64,000 bases of DNA, taken from Erwinia piriflorinigrans CFBP 5888. Its GTDB lineage: Bacteria > Pseudomonadota > Gammaproteobacteria > Enterobacterales > Enterobacteriaceae. The position numbers and the translations under genes were made by a program. Location of the stretch: assembly GCF_001050515.1 (NCBI RefSeq), contig NZ_CAHS01000015.1, positions 124,001-188,000 of the forward strand. The letters run 5' to 3'. Position 1 is the stretch's first letter; each line of letters opens with the position of its first letter. The notes under the pieces are model-generated. The model had not been told where the DNA came from, searched no databases, and was given only the letters and a program-made list of their open reading frames with translations. Shown here one piece after another: positions 1-10,673 of the stretch.

Positions 1-39
1 CCTTATCCGACTGACAGGGTCAGCCATTGACAGCAAAAA

Positions 40-63
40 GCAGGTTACCGTGCGGCAACCTGC
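40..63 (-). terminator. Probable rho-independent terminator, leftward
   Basis: A 7-bp outer stem (GCAGGTT/AACCTGC) with an inner CCG/CGG stem is followed, on the minus strand, by a run of five T. It could end the araBA transcript or another leftward transcript. The rest of positions 1-348 shows no convincing gene. Confidence 0.5.
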
Positions 64-261
64 GGGAAAGGCGCGATTATACGTAATATCGCTGTGCAGG
101 TCATTACCGGGGTTTTACTGGAAGCATCTGAAATATTTTGCCAGATGCGCCGTATTTATAAAGCTTAAAAGCTGGCCAGTATAGGGTGATGATAAGCAAA
201 GGCCAGCGGGTTTGGCTGAAAAAAACCACCGGATAAGGCAGGTTAAGCCGAAGTAAGCGCT

Positions 262-269
262 GGGAAGGG
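262..269 (+). other. KOPS motif (FtsK-orienting)
   Basis: GGGAAGGG on the + strand, pointing toward dif at 60.9 kb. Confidence 0.45.
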
Positions 270-304
270 GGGGCACCGTGCGGCTGGTGGGGGCAAGTGA
301 AACG

Positions 305-338
305 TTTGAAGAACCGAAGCGTGGCCCGGTTCTTCAAA
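305..338 (-). other. Long perfect hairpin just downstream of araA
   Basis: Positions 305-316 (TTTGAAGAACCG) and 327-338 are perfectly complementary, giving a 12-bp stem with a 10-nt loop that begins 10 nt after the araA stop codon. No T-run follows on the minus strand, so it may protect the 3' end of the araBA mRNA rather than terminate by itself. The terminator-like hairpin at 40-63 lies further downstream. Confidence 0.55.
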
Positions 339-348
339 AAACAGATCG

Positions 349-1854
349 TTAACGTGGATTCAGACGGTAATAAGCCTCATTCCAGCGCAGCGCATCGCGC
401 AGGCCGTGCAGAGTGGTCTGCTCGTCTATGACCAGCACCTCAATCCCCTGCATCTCGCCGTACAGCCGCAGATCGTCAACCGTCAGCGCCTGACTGAATA
501 CCGTATGATGTGCGCCGCCGCCGAGTATCCATGCCTCTGACGCGGTGGCCAGCGACGGTTTTGCACGCCATAGCGCACGCGCTACCGGCAGCCTCGGCAG
601 CGCCTGTGGTGGCTTAACGGCATCCACCACATTGACCAGCAGACGGTAACGATCGCCCAGATCAATCATGCTGGCATTGACTGCCTGCCCCGCTGGAGCC
701 GAAAAGATCAGCCGCGCCGGATCGGCCTTGCCGCCGATACCAAGCGGCTGAACATCCAGTAGCGGCCTGTCTTCACTGGCGATGCTCGGACACACCTCCA
801 GCATATGCGAACCAAGCACCAGATCGTTACCCGGTGCAAAGTGATAGGTGTAATCCTCCATAAACGAGGTGCCGCCCGCAAGGTCCCCGGCCATCACTTT
901 ACAGATATGCAGCAGGGCGGCGGTCTTCCAGTCGCCTTCACCGGCAAAGCCATAACCCTGCTGCATCAGGCGCTGTACCGCCAGGCCGGGCAGCTGCGTC
1001 ATGCCGTGCAGCGTCTGAAAGTTAGTGGTAAACGCCTTGCAGTCTTCATCATCAAGAAAACGCTTTATGCCCAGCTCAATACGCGCAGCGTCCAGCACGT
1101 TCTGGCGCTTAGCACCGTTGATTGCCGTGACGGCGGTGAACTCATAGCGGCTTTCGTACTCGTCAACCAGCGCATTCACATCGCCATCTTTGACCTGGTT
1201 GATGATCTCCACTAAATCACCGACGCCCCAGCCATTCACCGAGTAACCAAACTGGATCTGCGCAGCCACCTTATCGCCCTCGGTAACCGCCACTTCGCGC
1301 ATATTATCGCCGAAGCGCGCGACCTTGAGCTGTCGGCTGGCCTGCAAGGCTGCCGCCGTACGCATCCACTGGCCGATACGCAGCTGGGCGCGTTCATCCT
1401 GCCAGTGTCCTGTAACCACCTGATGCGGCAGGCGCATACGTGCGCCGATAAAACCGAATTCACGCCCGCCGTGGGCGGTCTGATTCAGGTTCATAAAGTC
1501 CATATCCATGCTGTCCCACGGAATTTCGGCGTTGAACTGGGTATGAAACTGCAACAGCGGTTTATGCAGGATCGACAGACCGCCGATCCACATTTTGGCC
1601 GGTGAAAAGGTGTGCAGCCACGTAATGATGCCAAAACAATCGCTGTCATAATTGGCCTCACGACACAGGGCCAGGGCTTCGTCAGGGGTTTTGACCAGCG
1701 GTCGGATTTGCAGCCTGAAGGGCAGTTTACCAGAGCGGTTTAAGCCATCCACCACCTGCTGTCCATGTAGCTCTACCTGGCGCAGGGTTTCGGCACCGTA
1801 CAGGTGTTGAGTACCAATGACAAACCAGACGCTGCGGTTATTTATCTGTGTCAT
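349..1854 (-). CDS. araA: L-arabinose isomerase
   Basis: Converts L-arabinose to L-ribulose in the cytoplasm, the first step of arabinose catabolism. The protein is 501 residues, close to the 500 of E. coli AraA. The residues matching the catalytic and metal ligands are visible: Glu in GEGDWKT, Glu in FMEDYTYH, His in GSHMLEV and His in GGGAHHT. It lies 3 nt after araB and is certainly co-transcribed with it in the order araB-araA. In E. coli araD follows araA; here a hairpin follows directly and araD is absent. Confidence 0.97.
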   Translation of the reverse strand: MTQINNRSVWFVIGTQHLYGAETLRQVELHGQQVVDGLNRSGKLPFRLQIRPLVKTPDEALALCREANYDSDCFGIITWLHTFSPAKMWIGGLSILHKPLLQFHTQFNAEIPWDSMDMDFMNLNQTAHGGREFGFIGARMRLPHQVVTGHWQDERAQLRIGQWMRTAAALQASRQLKVARFGDNMREVAVTEGDKVAAQIQFGYSVNGWGVGDLVEIINQVKDGDVNALVDEYESRYEFTAVTAINGAKRQNVLDAARIELGIKRFLDDEDCKAFTTNFQTLHGMTQLPGLAVQRLMQQGYGFAGEGDWKTAALLHICKVMAGDLAGGTSFMEDYTYHFAPGNDLVLGSHMLEVCPSIASEDRPLLDVQPLGIGGKADPARLIFSAPAGQAVNASMIDLGDRYRLLVNVVDAVKPPQALPRLPVARALWRAKPSLATASEAWILGGGAHHTVFSQALTVDDLRLYGEMQGIEVLVIDEQTTLHGLRDALRWNEAYYRLNPR

Positions 1855-1857
1855 ACA

Positions 1858-3549
1858 TCATTCCTTACTGACGGATAGTGGGGCGGGTGCAAATAGCGGT
1901 TCGGCCATGTCGCACCAGTCAAGGTAACGTTGATAAAGCGGCTGGAAACGAAGAACGCGTTCCGGATCGGGTTGCAGGGTTTGCGCCAGTGGACTGGCCA
2001 TGCGCGTCTGCGCTTCGGGGATGCCCGGATAAACTCCGGCGGCTACGGCGGCAAAAATCGCCGCACCCAGCGCGCAGCACTCATCGGAAGCGACAATATT
2101 GAGTGGGCGATTCATCACATCGCAGCACACCTGCATAATGGCCGGCGATTTACGCGCGATGCCGCCAAGTGCCAGGATCTGCTGCACCGGGAGATCCTGC
2201 TGCTCGAAGCACTCCATAATGGTGCGTGCGCCAAAGGCGGTGGCGGCAATAAAGCCGCCGAACAGCGCCGGGGCATCCGTGCCGAGATTCAGATCGGCGA
2301 TCACGCCTTTCAGCCGCTGGTTAGCAAAAGGGGTGCGGCGGCCGTTAAACCAGTCAAGCACCACCGGCAGATGATCGAGCTGCGGGTCGGCAGCCCAGGC
2401 GGCGGTCAGATCTTCCAGCAGCGTCTTACGAACGTGTTCAAACTGCTGGCGCAACGCGGGCTGCTGCCGTGCAGCCTGTACCAGCGGCCAGCTCAACAGT
2501 CGGCTGAACCACGCGTACATATCGCCAAAAGCCGATTGCCCAGCTTCCAGCCCAATCATTCCCGGCACGACGCTGCCGTCTACCTGTCCACAAATGCCGT
2601 TAATTGCCCGGTCAGCCACCCGTTGCGTATCGGCAATCATAATGTCGCAGGTCGACGTGCCGATCACCTTCACCAGCGTATAGGGCCGCGCACCCGCCCC
2701 GACCGCGCCCATATGGCAGTCGAACGCGCCGCCGGAGATAACCACATCCTCCGACAAACCGAAGCGGGCGGCCCATTGGCGACTAAGCCGGCCCACCGGG
2801 CGATCGGCGGTCCAGGTCTCGTTGAAAAGCGGGTTATCAAGATTGCACGTCAGCAGGGGATCGAGGGCATTGAGGAAGCGTGCTTCCGGCAGGCCCTGCC
2901 ACAAAGGGTGCCAGAGCGACTTGTGTCCGGCGGCACAGCGACCACGTTTCAGAGCCTCAGGTGCGGTCGTGCCGCTTAATAATGCCGGCACCCAGTCACA
3001 TAACTCGACCCAGGAGACCGCCGCGTCACGTACGGCGGCGTCAACGCGGCTGATATGCAGAATTTTGGCCCAGAACCACTCCGAGGAATATACGCCGCCG
3101 ATAAAGCGTGAATAGTCCTGAAACTCACCGCTGTGACAGAGTCGGGTGATCGCTTCGGCCTCCTCAATCGCAGTATGGTCTTTCCACAGCACAAACATTG
3201 CATTGGGGTTGTCGGTGAACTCTGGGCGCAGGGCCAGAACCCGGCCTTGGCGATCGATGGGAGCAGGGGTGGAACCGGTCGAATCCACGCCAATCCCCAC
3301 CACATCACGCCGCTGTTGCGGTGACATTTTGGTGACAACGTCACGCACTGCCTGCTCCATTGCATCCATATAATCTTGGGGATGGTGGCGAAACTGATTG
3401 TGTGCGGCAAGGCAGTAGCGCCCTGCCTGCCAGCGCGGATACGCCACGACCTGCTTAAACAGTTCGCGCCCGGTCGCGCACTCCACCGCCAGCGCCCGCA
3501 CGGAGTCGCTGCCGAAATCCAGTCCGAGGGTAATGGCACCCTTATGCAT
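1858..3549 (-). CDS. araB: Ribulokinase
   Basis: Phosphorylates L-ribulose to L-ribulose 5-phosphate using ATP. It is an FGGY-family sugar kinase of 563 residues (E. coli AraB 566). The N-terminal phosphate-binding segment ([12 protein letters not shown], residues about 9-20), the GVDSTGSTP segment, [14 protein letters not shown] and the C-terminal [11 protein letters not shown] loop are all present. The start has a strong GGAGG Shine-Dalgarno 6 nt upstream. It is the first gene of the leftward araBA operon, divergent from araF. An AraC/CRP promoter region lies about 100-200 bp upstream. Confidence 0.97.
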   Translation of the reverse strand: MHKGAITLGLDFGSDSVRALAVECATGRELFKQVVAYPRWQAGRYCLAAHNQFRHHPQDYMDAMEQAVRDVVTKMSPQQRRDVVGIGVDSTGSTPAPIDRQGRVLALRPEFTDNPNAMFVLWKDHTAIEEAEAITRLCHSGEFQDYSRFIGGVYSSEWFWAKILHISRVDAAVRDAAVSWVELCDWVPALLSGTTAPEALKRGRCAAGHKSLWHPLWQGLPEARFLNALDPLLTCNLDNPLFNETWTADRPVGRLSRQWAARFGLSEDVVISGGAFDCHMGAVGAGARPYTLVKVIGTSTCDIMIADTQRVADRAINGICGQVDGSVVPGMIGLEAGQSAFGDMYAWFSRLLSWPLVQAARQQPALRQQFEHVRKTLLEDLTAAWAADPQLDHLPVVLDWFNGRRTPFANQRLKGVIADLNLGTDAPALFGGFIAATAFGARTIMECFEQQDLPVQQILALGGIARKSPAIMQVCCDVMNRPLNIVASDECCALGAAIFAAVAAGVYPGIPEAQTRMASPLAQTLQPDPERVLRFQPLYQRYLDWCDMAEPLFAPAPLSVSKE

Positions 3550-3656
3550 AGTGATCCTCCCGCTTGCCGTAACAGTGACTTCTATCCTGGGAAGTCGGGA
3601 AAATAACGGTTAGCCTGGCCGGGCTATAAATATGTATTTTCCTGCTGTTCGCGGCA

Positions 3657-3662
3657 CTTATG
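3657..3662 (-). promoter_or_regulatory. Predicted araBA -10 element
   Basis: CATAAG on the minus strand matches TATAAT at 4 of 6 positions. It sits where a -10 box should be if the AraC sites at 3685-3722 occupy the same place as E. coli araI1/I2. The implied transcription start is near 3650, leaving a leader of about 100 nt before araB. Confidence 0.45.
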
Positions 3663-3684
3663 TGATGATGTTCAAATGTTGCAT

Positions 3685-3722
3685 TAAGGTTAAATTGACT
3701 GAATTTATGGATAAATCAGCTG
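3685..3722 (-). promoter_or_regulatory. AraC direct half-sites (I1, I2) for araBA
   Basis: On the minus strand positions 3722-3706 read CAGCTGATTTATCCATA, which closely matches E. coli araI1 (TAGC-N7-TCCATA). After a 4-nt spacer, positions 3701-3685 read CAGTCAATTTAACCTTA, a weaker second copy in the same orientation. The 21-bp period and the direction toward araB are as in E. coli. This is the main evidence that araBA is arabinose-induced through the AraC encoded at 7465-8376. Confidence 0.7.
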
Positions 3723-3733
3723 TAATCTCAGCG

Positions 3734-3749
3734 TGTGATAACGCTCTAC
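3734..3749 (-). promoter_or_regulatory. Candidate CRP site for araBA
   Basis: TGTGA-N6-TCTAC has one perfect and one poor CRP half. Its centre lies about 91 bp upstream of the predicted araBA start and immediately beyond I1, matching the CRP position in the E. coli araBAD promoter. The sequence match alone would be weak; position supports it. Confidence 0.4.
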
Positions 3750-3908
3750 CTATTTTTGCCTGCTTGCGGGTAGAACTAGGTGGATACCGCCACTGTCAGG
3801 TTGCCAGTGTTCAGGTAATGACTTGTTAAAAAGCGTTTATTTTTACTTTCGTTATTTTGTTATCGGTTACACAAACCGCCTGATATGGGCATTTATGCGG
3901 AGAGCATC

Positions 3909-4892
3909 ATGCACAAACTGACTCAATCACTGGCTGCGATTGGCCTCGCTGCCGTTATGTCACAATTCGCTATGGCGGAAACGATCAAGCTCGGTTTTCT
4001 GGTCAAGCAGCCGGAAGAACCGTGGTTTCAGACCGAATGGAAATTTGCCGACAAGGCGGGCAAGGATCTGAATTTTGAAGTGATAAAAATCGCCGTGCCG
4101 GATGGGGAGAAAACCCTCAACGCCATCGACAGTCTGGCGGCCAGCGGTGCCAAAGGTTTTGTCATCTGTACCCCTGACCCGAAACTCGGCGCGGCGATCG
4201 TGGCAAAAGCGCGCAGCTATGACCTGAAGGTTATCGCCGTCGACGATCGGTTTGTTACGGCAAAAGGCAAGCCGATGGATAGCGTGCCGCTGGTTATGAT
4301 GGCAGCGACCAAAATTGGCGAACGTCAGGGCAACGAGTTGTATCAGCAGATGCAAAAACGCGGCTGGAACCTGAATGAGACGGCGGTGATGGCGATCACC
4401 GCCAACGAGCTGGATACCGCACGTCGTCGCACCGGCGGGTCCGTGGCGGCGCTAAAAGCTGCCGGCTTCCCGGAAAAACAGATCTACCAGGTACCGACCA
4501 AATCTAACGATATTCCCGGCGCATTCGATGCCGGTAACTCGTTGCTGGTGCAACATCCCGAAGTGAAACACTGGCTGATCGTCGGCATGAATGATAACAC
4601 CGTGCTGGGCGGCGTGCGCGCCAGCGAAGGGCAAGGGTTTAAAGCCGCAGACGTGATTGGTATCGGCATTAACGGGGTGGATGCCGTCAGCGAACTATCG
4701 AAAAGTCAGGCGACCGGATTCTACGGGTCACTGCTGCCAAGCCCGGATGTGCACGGCTATCGCAGTATCAAAATGCTGCATGACTGGGTGGTAAATGGCA
4801 TTGAACCGGCAGGATTTACTGAAGTGACCGACGTGGTGCTGATAACCAGAGATAACTTCAAAACCGAGCTGGCGAAAAAAGGGCTGATGTAA
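3909..4892 (+). CDS. araF: Periplasmic L-arabinose-binding protein
   Basis: Substrate-binding component of the AraFGH high-affinity ABC transporter. The 327-residue product begins with a Sec signal peptide (MHKLTQSLAAIGLAAVMSQF, then AMA before ETIKLG), so the mature protein starts near residue 24. I chose the ATG at 3909, which follows GGAGAG, over an in-frame ATG at 3885 that would put non-signal residues in front. The body is a sugar-binding type I periplasmic fold (FLVKQPEEPWFQTEWKFAD near the N terminus). It is the first gene of araFGH-araC. Confidence 0.96.
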   Translation: MHKLTQSLAAIGLAAVMSQFAMAETIKLGFLVKQPEEPWFQTEWKFADKAGKDLNFEVIKIAVPDGEKTLNAIDSLAASGAKGFVICTPDPKLGAAIVAKARSYDLKVIAVDDRFVTAKGKPMDSVPLVMMAATKIGERQGNELYQQMQKRGWNLNETAVMAITANELDTARRRTGGSVAALKAAGFPEKQIYQVPTKSNDIPGAFDAGNSLLVQHPEVKHWLIVGMNDNTVLGGVRASEGQGFKAADVIGIGINGVDAVSELSKSQATGFYGSLLPSPDVHGYRSIKMLHDWVVNGIEPAGFTEVTDVVLITRDNFKTELAKKGLM

Positions 4893-4931
4893 CCTGCACG
4901 CACTCAGCCAACAACTTTACTGGGGGGAACT

Positions 4932-6455
4932 ATGACTACGCAAGCCGCCTTGCTGCGCTTTCACGGCATCGGTAAAAGCTTTCCCGGCGTCAGAGCATTA
5001 CAGGATATCAGCTTTGAGTGCCACGCCGGGGAAGTCCACGCCCTGATGGGGGAAAACGGCGCGGGCAAATCGACACTGTTAAAAATCCTTAGCGGTAGCT
5101 ATCAGCCGGGCGCGGGTGAGATCCGCCTTGAGGGTCAGCCGGTAAAATTTATGCAGACCACCGATGCGCTCAACGCCGGGGTGGCGATTATCTATCAGGA
5201 GCTGCACCTGGTGCCAGAAATGTCGGTGGCGGAGAATATTTTCCTCGGCCAGCTACCGCAGCGCAGCGGGCTGGTTAAACGTGGCAGGCTCAGGTCAGAA
5301 GCGGCACGACTGTTGAAAACTCTCGGTATGGATATCGATCCTGATTTGCCACTGAAATATCTCTCACTGGGTCAGTGGCAAATGGTGGAGATCGCGAAGG
5401 CGTTGGCGCGTAATGCCCGCATCATCGCCTTTGATGAGCCGACCAGTTCGCTGTCGGCACGGGAAATCGATCGGCTGTTCCGCGTTATCCGTCAGCTGCG
5501 TGCCGACGGTAAGGTGGTGCTGTACGTTTCGCACCGTATGGAGGAGATCTTTGCGTTGAGTGATGCGATTACCGTATTTAAAGACGGGCGCTTTGTGCGT
5601 ACTTTCAGCGATGTGGCGAGTACCAGCCAGGAGCAACTGGTAGCGGCGATGGTGGGGCGTAAAATCGGCGATATTTATGGCTACCATCCGCGCCAGCAGG
5701 GCGAAGTGCGTCTGGAGCTGAATAACGTGCAGGCGCAAGGGGTGCGCAGCCCGATATCGCTTAGCGTCCGCGCCGGGGAGATTGTTGGTCTGTTCGGCCT
5801 GGTGGGCGCAGGGCGCAGCGAACTGCTGAAGGGTATATTCGCGGCTACGCGCCTCGGCGGCGGCGAGCTGTGTCTTGATGGTAAAAGGCTCAGCCTCAAA
5901 GCGCCGGGCGATGCGATTCGTGCCGGGATCATGCTCTGCCCGGAGGATCGTAAGGCTGACGGCATTATTGCGGTGCACTCGGTGCGCGACAATATCAACA
6001 TCAGCGCCAGGCGTCATCACCTGAAGGCGGGCTGTCTGATCGACCGGGGTTGGGAAACGAAAAACGCCGAGGCGCATATTCGCTCATTGAATATCAAAAC
6101 GCCGTCAGCCAACCAGCTGATGGTGAATCTGTCCGGTGGCAATCAGCAGAAGGCGATACTTGGCCGCTGGTTGTCGGAGGAGATGAAGGTGCTGCTGCTG
6201 GATGAACCGACGCGCGGCATTGACGTTGGGGCGAAAAATGAAATCTACCAGCTGATTTATGCCCTGGCGCAGCAGGGGATTGCCGTGCTGTTTGCTTCCA
6301 GCGATTTGCCGGAGGTGCTGGGGCTGGCAGATCGTATTCTGGTGATGCGTGAAGGGGAGATAGCCGGAGAGCTTGACCATAACGACGCAACGGAAGCCCT
6401 GACCCTGAGTCTGGCGATGCCTAAATCTGCCCAGTCCGTCACCCGGCTGGCCTGA
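4932..6455 (+). CDS. araG: L-arabinose ABC transporter, ATP-binding subunit
   Basis: Tandem-cassette ATPase that powers arabinose import through AraH. It has 507 residues. The first cassette has Walker [10 protein letters not shown], signature [15 protein letters not shown] and Walker [12 protein letters not shown]. The second has a degenerate Walker A ([10 protein letters not shown]), signature [12 protein letters not shown] and Walker [12 protein letters not shown]. This asymmetry is normal for sugar importers of the CUT2 class. A GGGGGGAAC Shine-Dalgarno precedes the ATG, and araH follows after 17 nt. Confidence 0.97.
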   Translation: MTTQAALLRFHGIGKSFPGVRALQDISFECHAGEVHALMGENGAGKSTLLKILSGSYQPGAGEIRLEGQPVKFMQTTDALNAGVAIIYQELHLVPEMSVAENIFLGQLPQRSGLVKRGRLRSEAARLLKTLGMDIDPDLPLKYLSLGQWQMVEIAKALARNARIIAFDEPTSSLSAREIDRLFRVIRQLRADGKVVLYVSHRMEEIFALSDAITVFKDGRFVRTFSDVASTSQEQLVAAMVGRKIGDIYGYHPRQQGEVRLELNNVQAQGVRSPISLSVRAGEIVGLFGLVGAGRSELLKGIFAATRLGGGELCLDGKRLSLKAPGDAIRAGIMLCPEDRKADGIIAVHSVRDNINISARRHHLKAGCLIDRGWETKNAEAHIRSLNIKTPSANQLMVNLSGGNQQKAILGRWLSEEMKVLLLDEPTRGIDVGAKNEIYQLIYALAQQGIAVLFASSDLPEVLGLADRILVMREGEIAGELDHNDATEALTLSLAMPKSAQSVTRLA

Positions 6456-6472
6456 AACGACAGGAGAAAATC

Positions 6473-7453
6473 ATGTCTGACACATCATCTGCAACACCCG
6501 TTACGGTGTCACCTTTTAGCCCCGCTCGCATCTGGGAAAATTTCGGCATGCTGGTGGTGTTTGCCGTCCTGTTTATCGCCTGTATCCTGTTTATTCCTAA
6601 CTTTGGTTCCCTGATCAATATGAAAGGCCTCGGCCTGGCGATGTCAATGTCCGGCATGGTGGCCTGTGGCATGCTGTTCTGTCTCGCTTCCGGTGATTTT
6701 GACCTGTCAGTCGCCTCGGTAATTGCCTGCGCCGGAGTTGTCTGTGCGGTGGTGATCAATCTGACTGAGAGCCTGTGGTTTGGCGTGACGGCAGGACTGC
6801 TGCTTGGCGTGGCCTGCGGGTTTATCAACGGATTTGTGATTGCCAGGCTGAAGATCAATGCGCTGATTACCACCTTGGCCACCATGCAGATTGTGCGTGG
6901 ACTGGCTTATATCTTCTCCGACGGTAAGGCGGTGGGTATCGAAGATGAACGTTTTTTTGCACTCGGCTATGCCAGCTGGCTTGGCATCCCGGCCCCGGTA
7001 TGGCTGACACTTATTACCCTGCTGGTATTTGCTTTCCTGCTGAATAAAACCACTTTCGGCCGTAATACGCTGGCGATTGGTGGAAATGAAGAGGCGGCGC
7101 GTCTGGCCGGCGTGCCGGTAGTGCGCACGCGCATCATTATCTTTATCCTGTCCGGTCTGGTATCGGCGGCGGCGGGCATCATCCTCGCTTCGCGCATGAC
7201 CAGCGGTCAGCCGATGACATCCCTCGGCTACGAGCTGATTGTCATCTCCGCCTGCGTATTGGGCGGCGTATCGCTGAAGGGCGGTATCGGAAAAATTTCC
7301 TACGTGGTAGCCGGAGTGCTGATCCTCGGTACGGTTGAGAATGCGATGAATCTCCTTAATATCTCGCCTTTCTCACAGTACGTGGTGCGAGGGCTGATAT
7401 TGTTAGCTGCGGTCATTTTCGACCGCTATAAACAGAAAGCAAAAGCAGTCTGA
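6473..7453 (+). CDS. araH: L-arabinose ABC transporter permease
   Basis: Inner-membrane permease of the AraFGH importer, 326 residues, with many hydrophobic segments starting at about residue 22 ([19 protein letters not shown]) and ending near [13 protein letters not shown]. The glycine- and alanine-rich segments ([16 protein letters not shown]) and the [11 protein letters not shown] loop are typical of CUT2/RbsC-like permeases. An AGGAG ribosome site precedes the start. araC follows 11 nt later, so the two are almost certainly co-transcribed. Confidence 0.96.
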   Translation: MSDTSSATPVTVSPFSPARIWENFGMLVVFAVLFIACILFIPNFGSLINMKGLGLAMSMSGMVACGMLFCLASGDFDLSVASVIACAGVVCAVVINLTESLWFGVTAGLLLGVACGFINGFVIARLKINALITTLATMQIVRGLAYIFSDGKAVGIEDERFFALGYASWLGIPAPVWLTLITLLVFAFLLNKTTFGRNTLAIGGNEEAARLAGVPVVRTRIIIFILSGLVSAAAGIILASRMTSGQPMTSLGYELIVISACVLGGVSLKGGIGKISYVVAGVLILGTVENAMNLLNISPFSQYVVRGLILLAAVIFDRYKQKAKAV

Positions 7454-7464
7454 CAGGAGGCGGT

Positions 7465-8376
7465 ATGTATCATCGTCTGGCGCCGGTGGCGCAATCTAAT
7501 CCGCTGTTACCGGGCTATTTGTTCAGCGCCTGGCTGGTGGCGGGGTTGACGCCGATCGATGCGGCAGGCCCGCTCGATTTCTTTATCGACAGGCCACAGG
7601 GCATGCAGGGTTTTATTCTTAATCTGACCATCAAAGGACGTGGGCGCGTGGAACAGAGGGAGAATGCGTTTGACTGCGAACCCGGCGACCTGCTGCTGTT
7701 TCAGCCGAAAACCCCGCACTATTATGGCCGCTCGGCGGACAGCGACTGCTGGCACCACCGCTGGATCTATTTTCGTCCTCGTGCCTACTGGAGTGACTGG
7801 CTGACGTGGCAGGAGCAGATTGAGGGGATTGGCCGTCTGCGTCTGTCGAACGGGCTGTGCGACGAATTTGAGCGCCTGTTTGCCAGCATTGAAGAGACGC
7901 ATAATGCGGGGCGGCGTTATGCCGAAGAGCTGGCGATGAACCTGCTGGAACGCCTGCTGCTACGCGCCATTCAGGAAGATCCGCGCAGCCATCAGCAGGT
8001 ACGCGACGCGCGGGTGGTAGAGGCCTGTCAGTACGTTATGCAGCATCTGGCGGCAGAGGTAAAAATAGAGGAAGTCGCGAGGCATGTCTGTCTGTCTCCT
8101 TCGCGGCTGGCACACCTTTTTCGCGAGCAGATGGGCGTCAATCTAATGCGATGGCGCGAAGATCAGCGCGTGATCCGTGCCAGGCTGCTGCTGCAAAACA
8201 CCATGCAGCCGATTGCCAGTGTGGGTAGGGAAGTCGGCTATGATGACCAACTCTATTTCTCCCGCGTGTTTCGTAAACGGGCGGGTGTCAGCCCCAGTGA
8301 TTTCCGCCGCCGCAGTCTGGCTGCGTCGGATACAAACGGTGCAAGCTGGCACTTAGCCGACCGTGCTAACGGATAG
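7465..8376 (+). CDS. araC: Arabinose operon regulator AraC
   Basis: Transcription factor that represses or activates ara promoters depending on arabinose. The 303-residue protein has the N-terminal arm and arabinose-binding cupin ([24 protein letters not shown] through [12 protein letters not shown]) and a C-terminal pair of helix-turn-helix motifs ([44 protein letters not shown]). A very strong AGGAGG lies 4 nt upstream. In E. coli araC is divergent from araBAD; here it is the last gene of the transporter operon, so AraC level may follow araFGH expression. Confidence 0.96.
   Translation: MYHRLAPVAQSNPLLPGYLFSAWLVAGLTPIDAAGPLDFFIDRPQGMQGFILNLTIKGRGRVEQRENAFDCEPGDLLLFQPKTPHYYGRSADSDCWHHRWIYFRPRAYWSDWLTWQEQIEGIGRLRLSNGLCDEFERLFASIEETHNAGRRYAEELAMNLLERLLLRAIQEDPRSHQQVRDARVVEACQYVMQHLAAEVKIEEVARHVCLSPSRLAHLFREQMGVNLMRWREDQRVIRARLLLQNTMQPIASVGREVGYDDQLYFSRVFRKRAGVSPSDFRRRSLAASDTNGASWHLADRANG
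8223..8230 (+). other. KOPS motif (FtsK-orienting)
   Basis: GGGTAGGG on the + strand inside araC, pointing toward dif. Confidence 0.45.
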
Positions 8377-8451
8377 GTTTTCAGCCAAATCCGCCTTGTC
8401 CTGTTGTGGTTGATGGTTTTAAATCAACGGATAACTACGTGAGGGACAAAA

Positions 8452-9492
8452 ATGAGTGACAAGATCCGTGTTGGCCTGGTGGGCTTCGGCTTCGCCAGTA
8501 AAACCTTCCACGCGCCGCTGATCGCCGGGACGTCCGGCATGGAGTTGGCCGCCATTTCCAGTAGTGATTCGGGCAAAGTCCATGCCGAATATCCATCGGT
8601 GCAGGTGGTATCCGACCCGCAGCAGCTGTTTGACGATCCGTCACTGCAACTGGTCGTCATCCCGACGCCTAATGATACCCACTTCCCGTTGGCGAAAGCC
8701 GCCCTGAACGCAGGTAAACATGTGGTCGTGGACAAGCCTTTCACCGTCACCCTGTCGCAGGCACACGAGTTGGAGGCGCTGGCGAATGCCAAAGGGCTGC
8801 TGTTATCCGTATTCCATAACCGGCGTTGGGACAGTGATTTTCTGACCTTGAAAACCCTGCTGAAGGAAGGTTCACTGGGTGAAGTTCGCTATTTTGAGTC
8901 GAACTTTGTCCGCTTCCGCCCAGAAGTCCGCCAGCGCTGGCGTGAGCAGAAAGGGGCAGGCAGCGGCATCTGGTTCGACCTTGGCCCACATCTGATCGAC
9001 CAGGCCCTGCAACTGTTTGGTTCACCGGTGGCTGTCCACCTTGACATTGCCAACCTGCGTCCTGGGGCGGTGACGACCGATTACTTCCATGCCACGCTAA
9101 TCTACCCGCAGCGCCGCGTGATCCTGCACGGCAGCATGCTGGTGGCTGCCGATTCAGCGCGTTATCAGGTGCACGGTACTCACGGCAGCTTTGTTAAATA
9201 TGGTCTCGATCCCCAGGAGGAGAACCTGAGAACAGGAGCACGACCTCCCCTTGAAGAGTGGGGTTACGATATGCGCGACGGCACTCTGACGCTGTTGAAG
9301 GGGGAAGAGCAGGTTGAAGAGAGGCTGCTGACCGTTCCGGGCAATTATCCGGCCTATTACGCAGGCATTCGTGACGCGGTCAACGGCGTGGGTGAAAACC
9401 CGGTGAAAGTGGCGGAGGCGATTCAGGTCATGGAGATTATCGAGCTGGGGTTGCAGTCAGCCGAGAAGCGTCAGACCGTTTCGCTGAAATAA
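8452..9492 (+). CDS. ydgJ: Gfo/Idh/MocA-family oxidoreductase YdgJ
   Basis: NAD(P)-dependent oxidoreductase of unknown physiological substrate, 346 residues like E. coli YdgJ. The N-terminal Rossmann fold is clear (VGLVGFGFASKTFHAPL), as is the conserved VDKPFTVT segment that carries the family catalytic lysine (position about 94). The C-terminal half is the alpha/beta substrate-binding domain (GIWFDLGPHLIDQALQLFG). A GTGAGGGAC ribosome site precedes the start. It is convergent with add, with a perfect hairpin between them. Confidence 0.9.
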   Translation: MSDKIRVGLVGFGFASKTFHAPLIAGTSGMELAAISSSDSGKVHAEYPSVQVVSDPQQLFDDPSLQLVVIPTPNDTHFPLAKAALNAGKHVVVDKPFTVTLSQAHELEALANAKGLLLSVFHNRRWDSDFLTLKTLLKEGSLGEVRYFESNFVRFRPEVRQRWREQKGAGSGIWFDLGPHLIDQALQLFGSPVAVHLDIANLRPGAVTTDYFHATLIYPQRRVILHGSMLVAADSARYQVHGTHGSFVKYGLDPQEENLRTGARPPLEEWGYDMRDGTLTLLKGEEQVEERLLTVPGNYPAYYAGIRDAVNGVGENPVKVAEAIQVMEIIELGLQSAEKRQTVSLK

Positions 9493-9522
9493 CCCTCGAG
9501 ATAGACCTATTCGCACTGGCTG

Positions 9523-9551
9523 CTGCGCGCGTCGACAACAGACGCGCGCAG
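9523..9551. terminator. Perfect hairpin between convergent ydgJ and add
   Basis: Positions 9523-9533 (CTGCGCGCGTC) and 9541-9551 form an 11-bp GC-rich stem with a 7-nt loop. There is no T-run on either side, so it may act as a bidirectional attenuator or 3'-end stabiliser for both genes. Confidence 0.55.
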
Positions 9552-9557
9552 GGGATA

Positions 9558-10556
9558 TTATGCCGCCACGCGGGCGCGAACGGCGTTTTTTTCTTCCTCG
9601 CTCAGGAAAGCAATGTTAAGACCATTCTCCTGTGCCACGCGCATCTGTTGCACGCTGAGGCCGGCAGCCGGGGCCGCCACACGATATTCGTGATCGATTT
9701 CAATACCCTGTACCGCCGGGTCGTCAGTATTGATCGTTGCCAGAATGCCGTGATCGAGGAAAGTTTTCAGCGGATGCCGCGCCAGTGTAGCGACGGTACT
9801 GGTCTGAATGTTCGACGTCAGGCAGGACTCTATGCCAATCCCTTCCTGTGCCAGGAAATCCATCAGCGCCGGATCTTCCACCGCTTTTACCCCGTGGCCG
9901 ATGCGCTCGGCACCCAGTTCGCGGATCGCCTGCCAGATACTTTCCGGGCCTGCCGCTTCACCGGCATGCACGGTAATCCGCAGGCCGGCATCTCGCGCGC
10001 GGTTAAAGTGGTTCAGGAAGCGCTGGCCGGGGTAGCCCAGTTCATCGCCAGCGAGATCAAGTGCGGTAATGCCATCACGATGAGCAAGCAGCCCGTTCAG
10101 CTCTTGCAGGCAGGCCTCTTCACCAAAGGTGCGGCTCATAATGCCAATCAACCGTACGTCAATATTGTGTACAGCACAGCCGGACTTGATGCCATCGATC
10201 ACCGCTTCAACCACGCCCGCTACCGGCAAACCGTGCGTCATTGCCATGTAGCCCGGCGAGAAACGCAGTTCGGCATAGTGGATCCCGGCTCGTGCAGCAT
10301 CTTCGACATTCTCCAACGCCACGCGGCGGCAGGCATCCAGAGATCCCAGCACTTTTACCCCCCAGTCCAGCTTGTTGAGGAAACTGACCAGATCGGGTTC
10401 AGCGTCGATCACCTGCACATGCGGCCGCAGGGTAGCAAGCGTAGTGGCAGGCAGGGTGAGGTTGAACTCACGACCCAGGTCAAGAATGGTTTGCGCGCGA
10501 ATATTGCCGTCAAGATGGCGATGAATATCGGTAAGGGGAAGCTGAGAATCGATCAT
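9558..10556 (-). CDS. add: Adenosine deaminase
   Basis: Hydrolytically deaminates adenosine and deoxyadenosine to inosine and deoxyinosine in purine salvage. The 332-residue product has the zinc-binding [10 protein letters not shown] motif at residues 9-18, the HAGEAAGP motif, and [10 protein letters not shown] near the C terminus. I chose the ATG at 10556 ([18 protein letters not shown]) because it matches E. coli Add residue for residue. An in-frame ATG eight codons upstream would add MINTESAE, which has no counterpart. Confidence 0.95.
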   Translation of the reverse strand: MIDSQLPLTDIHRHLDGNIRAQTILDLGREFNLTLPATTLATLRPHVQVIDAEPDLVSFLNKLDWGVKVLGSLDACRRVALENVEDAARAGIHYAELRFSPGYMAMTHGLPVAGVVEAVIDGIKSGCAVHNIDVRLIGIMSRTFGEEACLQELNGLLAHRDGITALDLAGDELGYPGQRFLNHFNRARDAGLRITVHAGEAAGPESIWQAIRELGAERIGHGVKAVEDPALMDFLAQEGIGIESCLTSNIQTSTVATLARHPLKTFLDHGILATINTDDPAVQGIEIDHEYRVAAPAAGLSVQQMRVAQENGLNIAFLSEEEKNAVRARVAA

Positions 10557-10673
10557 TTCGGCACTCTCTGTGTTTATCATTCAAAGTGCGACGCATTATA
10601 AAAACAGTTTGCGCAACAGCGCCAGCGAATTGCGCAAAGGGCTCGTCGGTTGCTGAAATATCAGTCTGCCATG

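Larger units (their letters stand above)
3550..3908. promoter_or_regulatory. araBA / araFGHC divergent control region
   Basis: This 359-bp gene-free interval separates the catabolic and transport operons. It holds the leftward AraC/CRP promoter annotated separately. I could not assign a clear AraC site pair to the rightward araF promoter. Short reading frames here (for example 3632-3829) resemble no known protein and overlap the operator sites, so I do not call them genes. Confidence 0.7.

Noticed and set aside
104-337. 77-residue reading frame on the minus strand after araA
   Set aside because: It overlaps the long hairpin at 305-338 and the composition is unlike a protein; no ribosome site or known similarity.
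1930-2979. 349-residue + strand frame across araB
   Set aside because: Antisense shadow of araB in a GC-rich gene; no start signal and no family resemblance.
3661-3676. CRP-like TGTGA-N6-TCAAA
   Set aside because: It matches better than the accepted CRP site at 3734, but it would overlap the predicted araBA -10 box, so it is probably chance.
3632-3829. 65-residue reading frame in the ara control region
   Set aside because: It covers the AraC and CRP sites of araBA and has no recognisable sequence.
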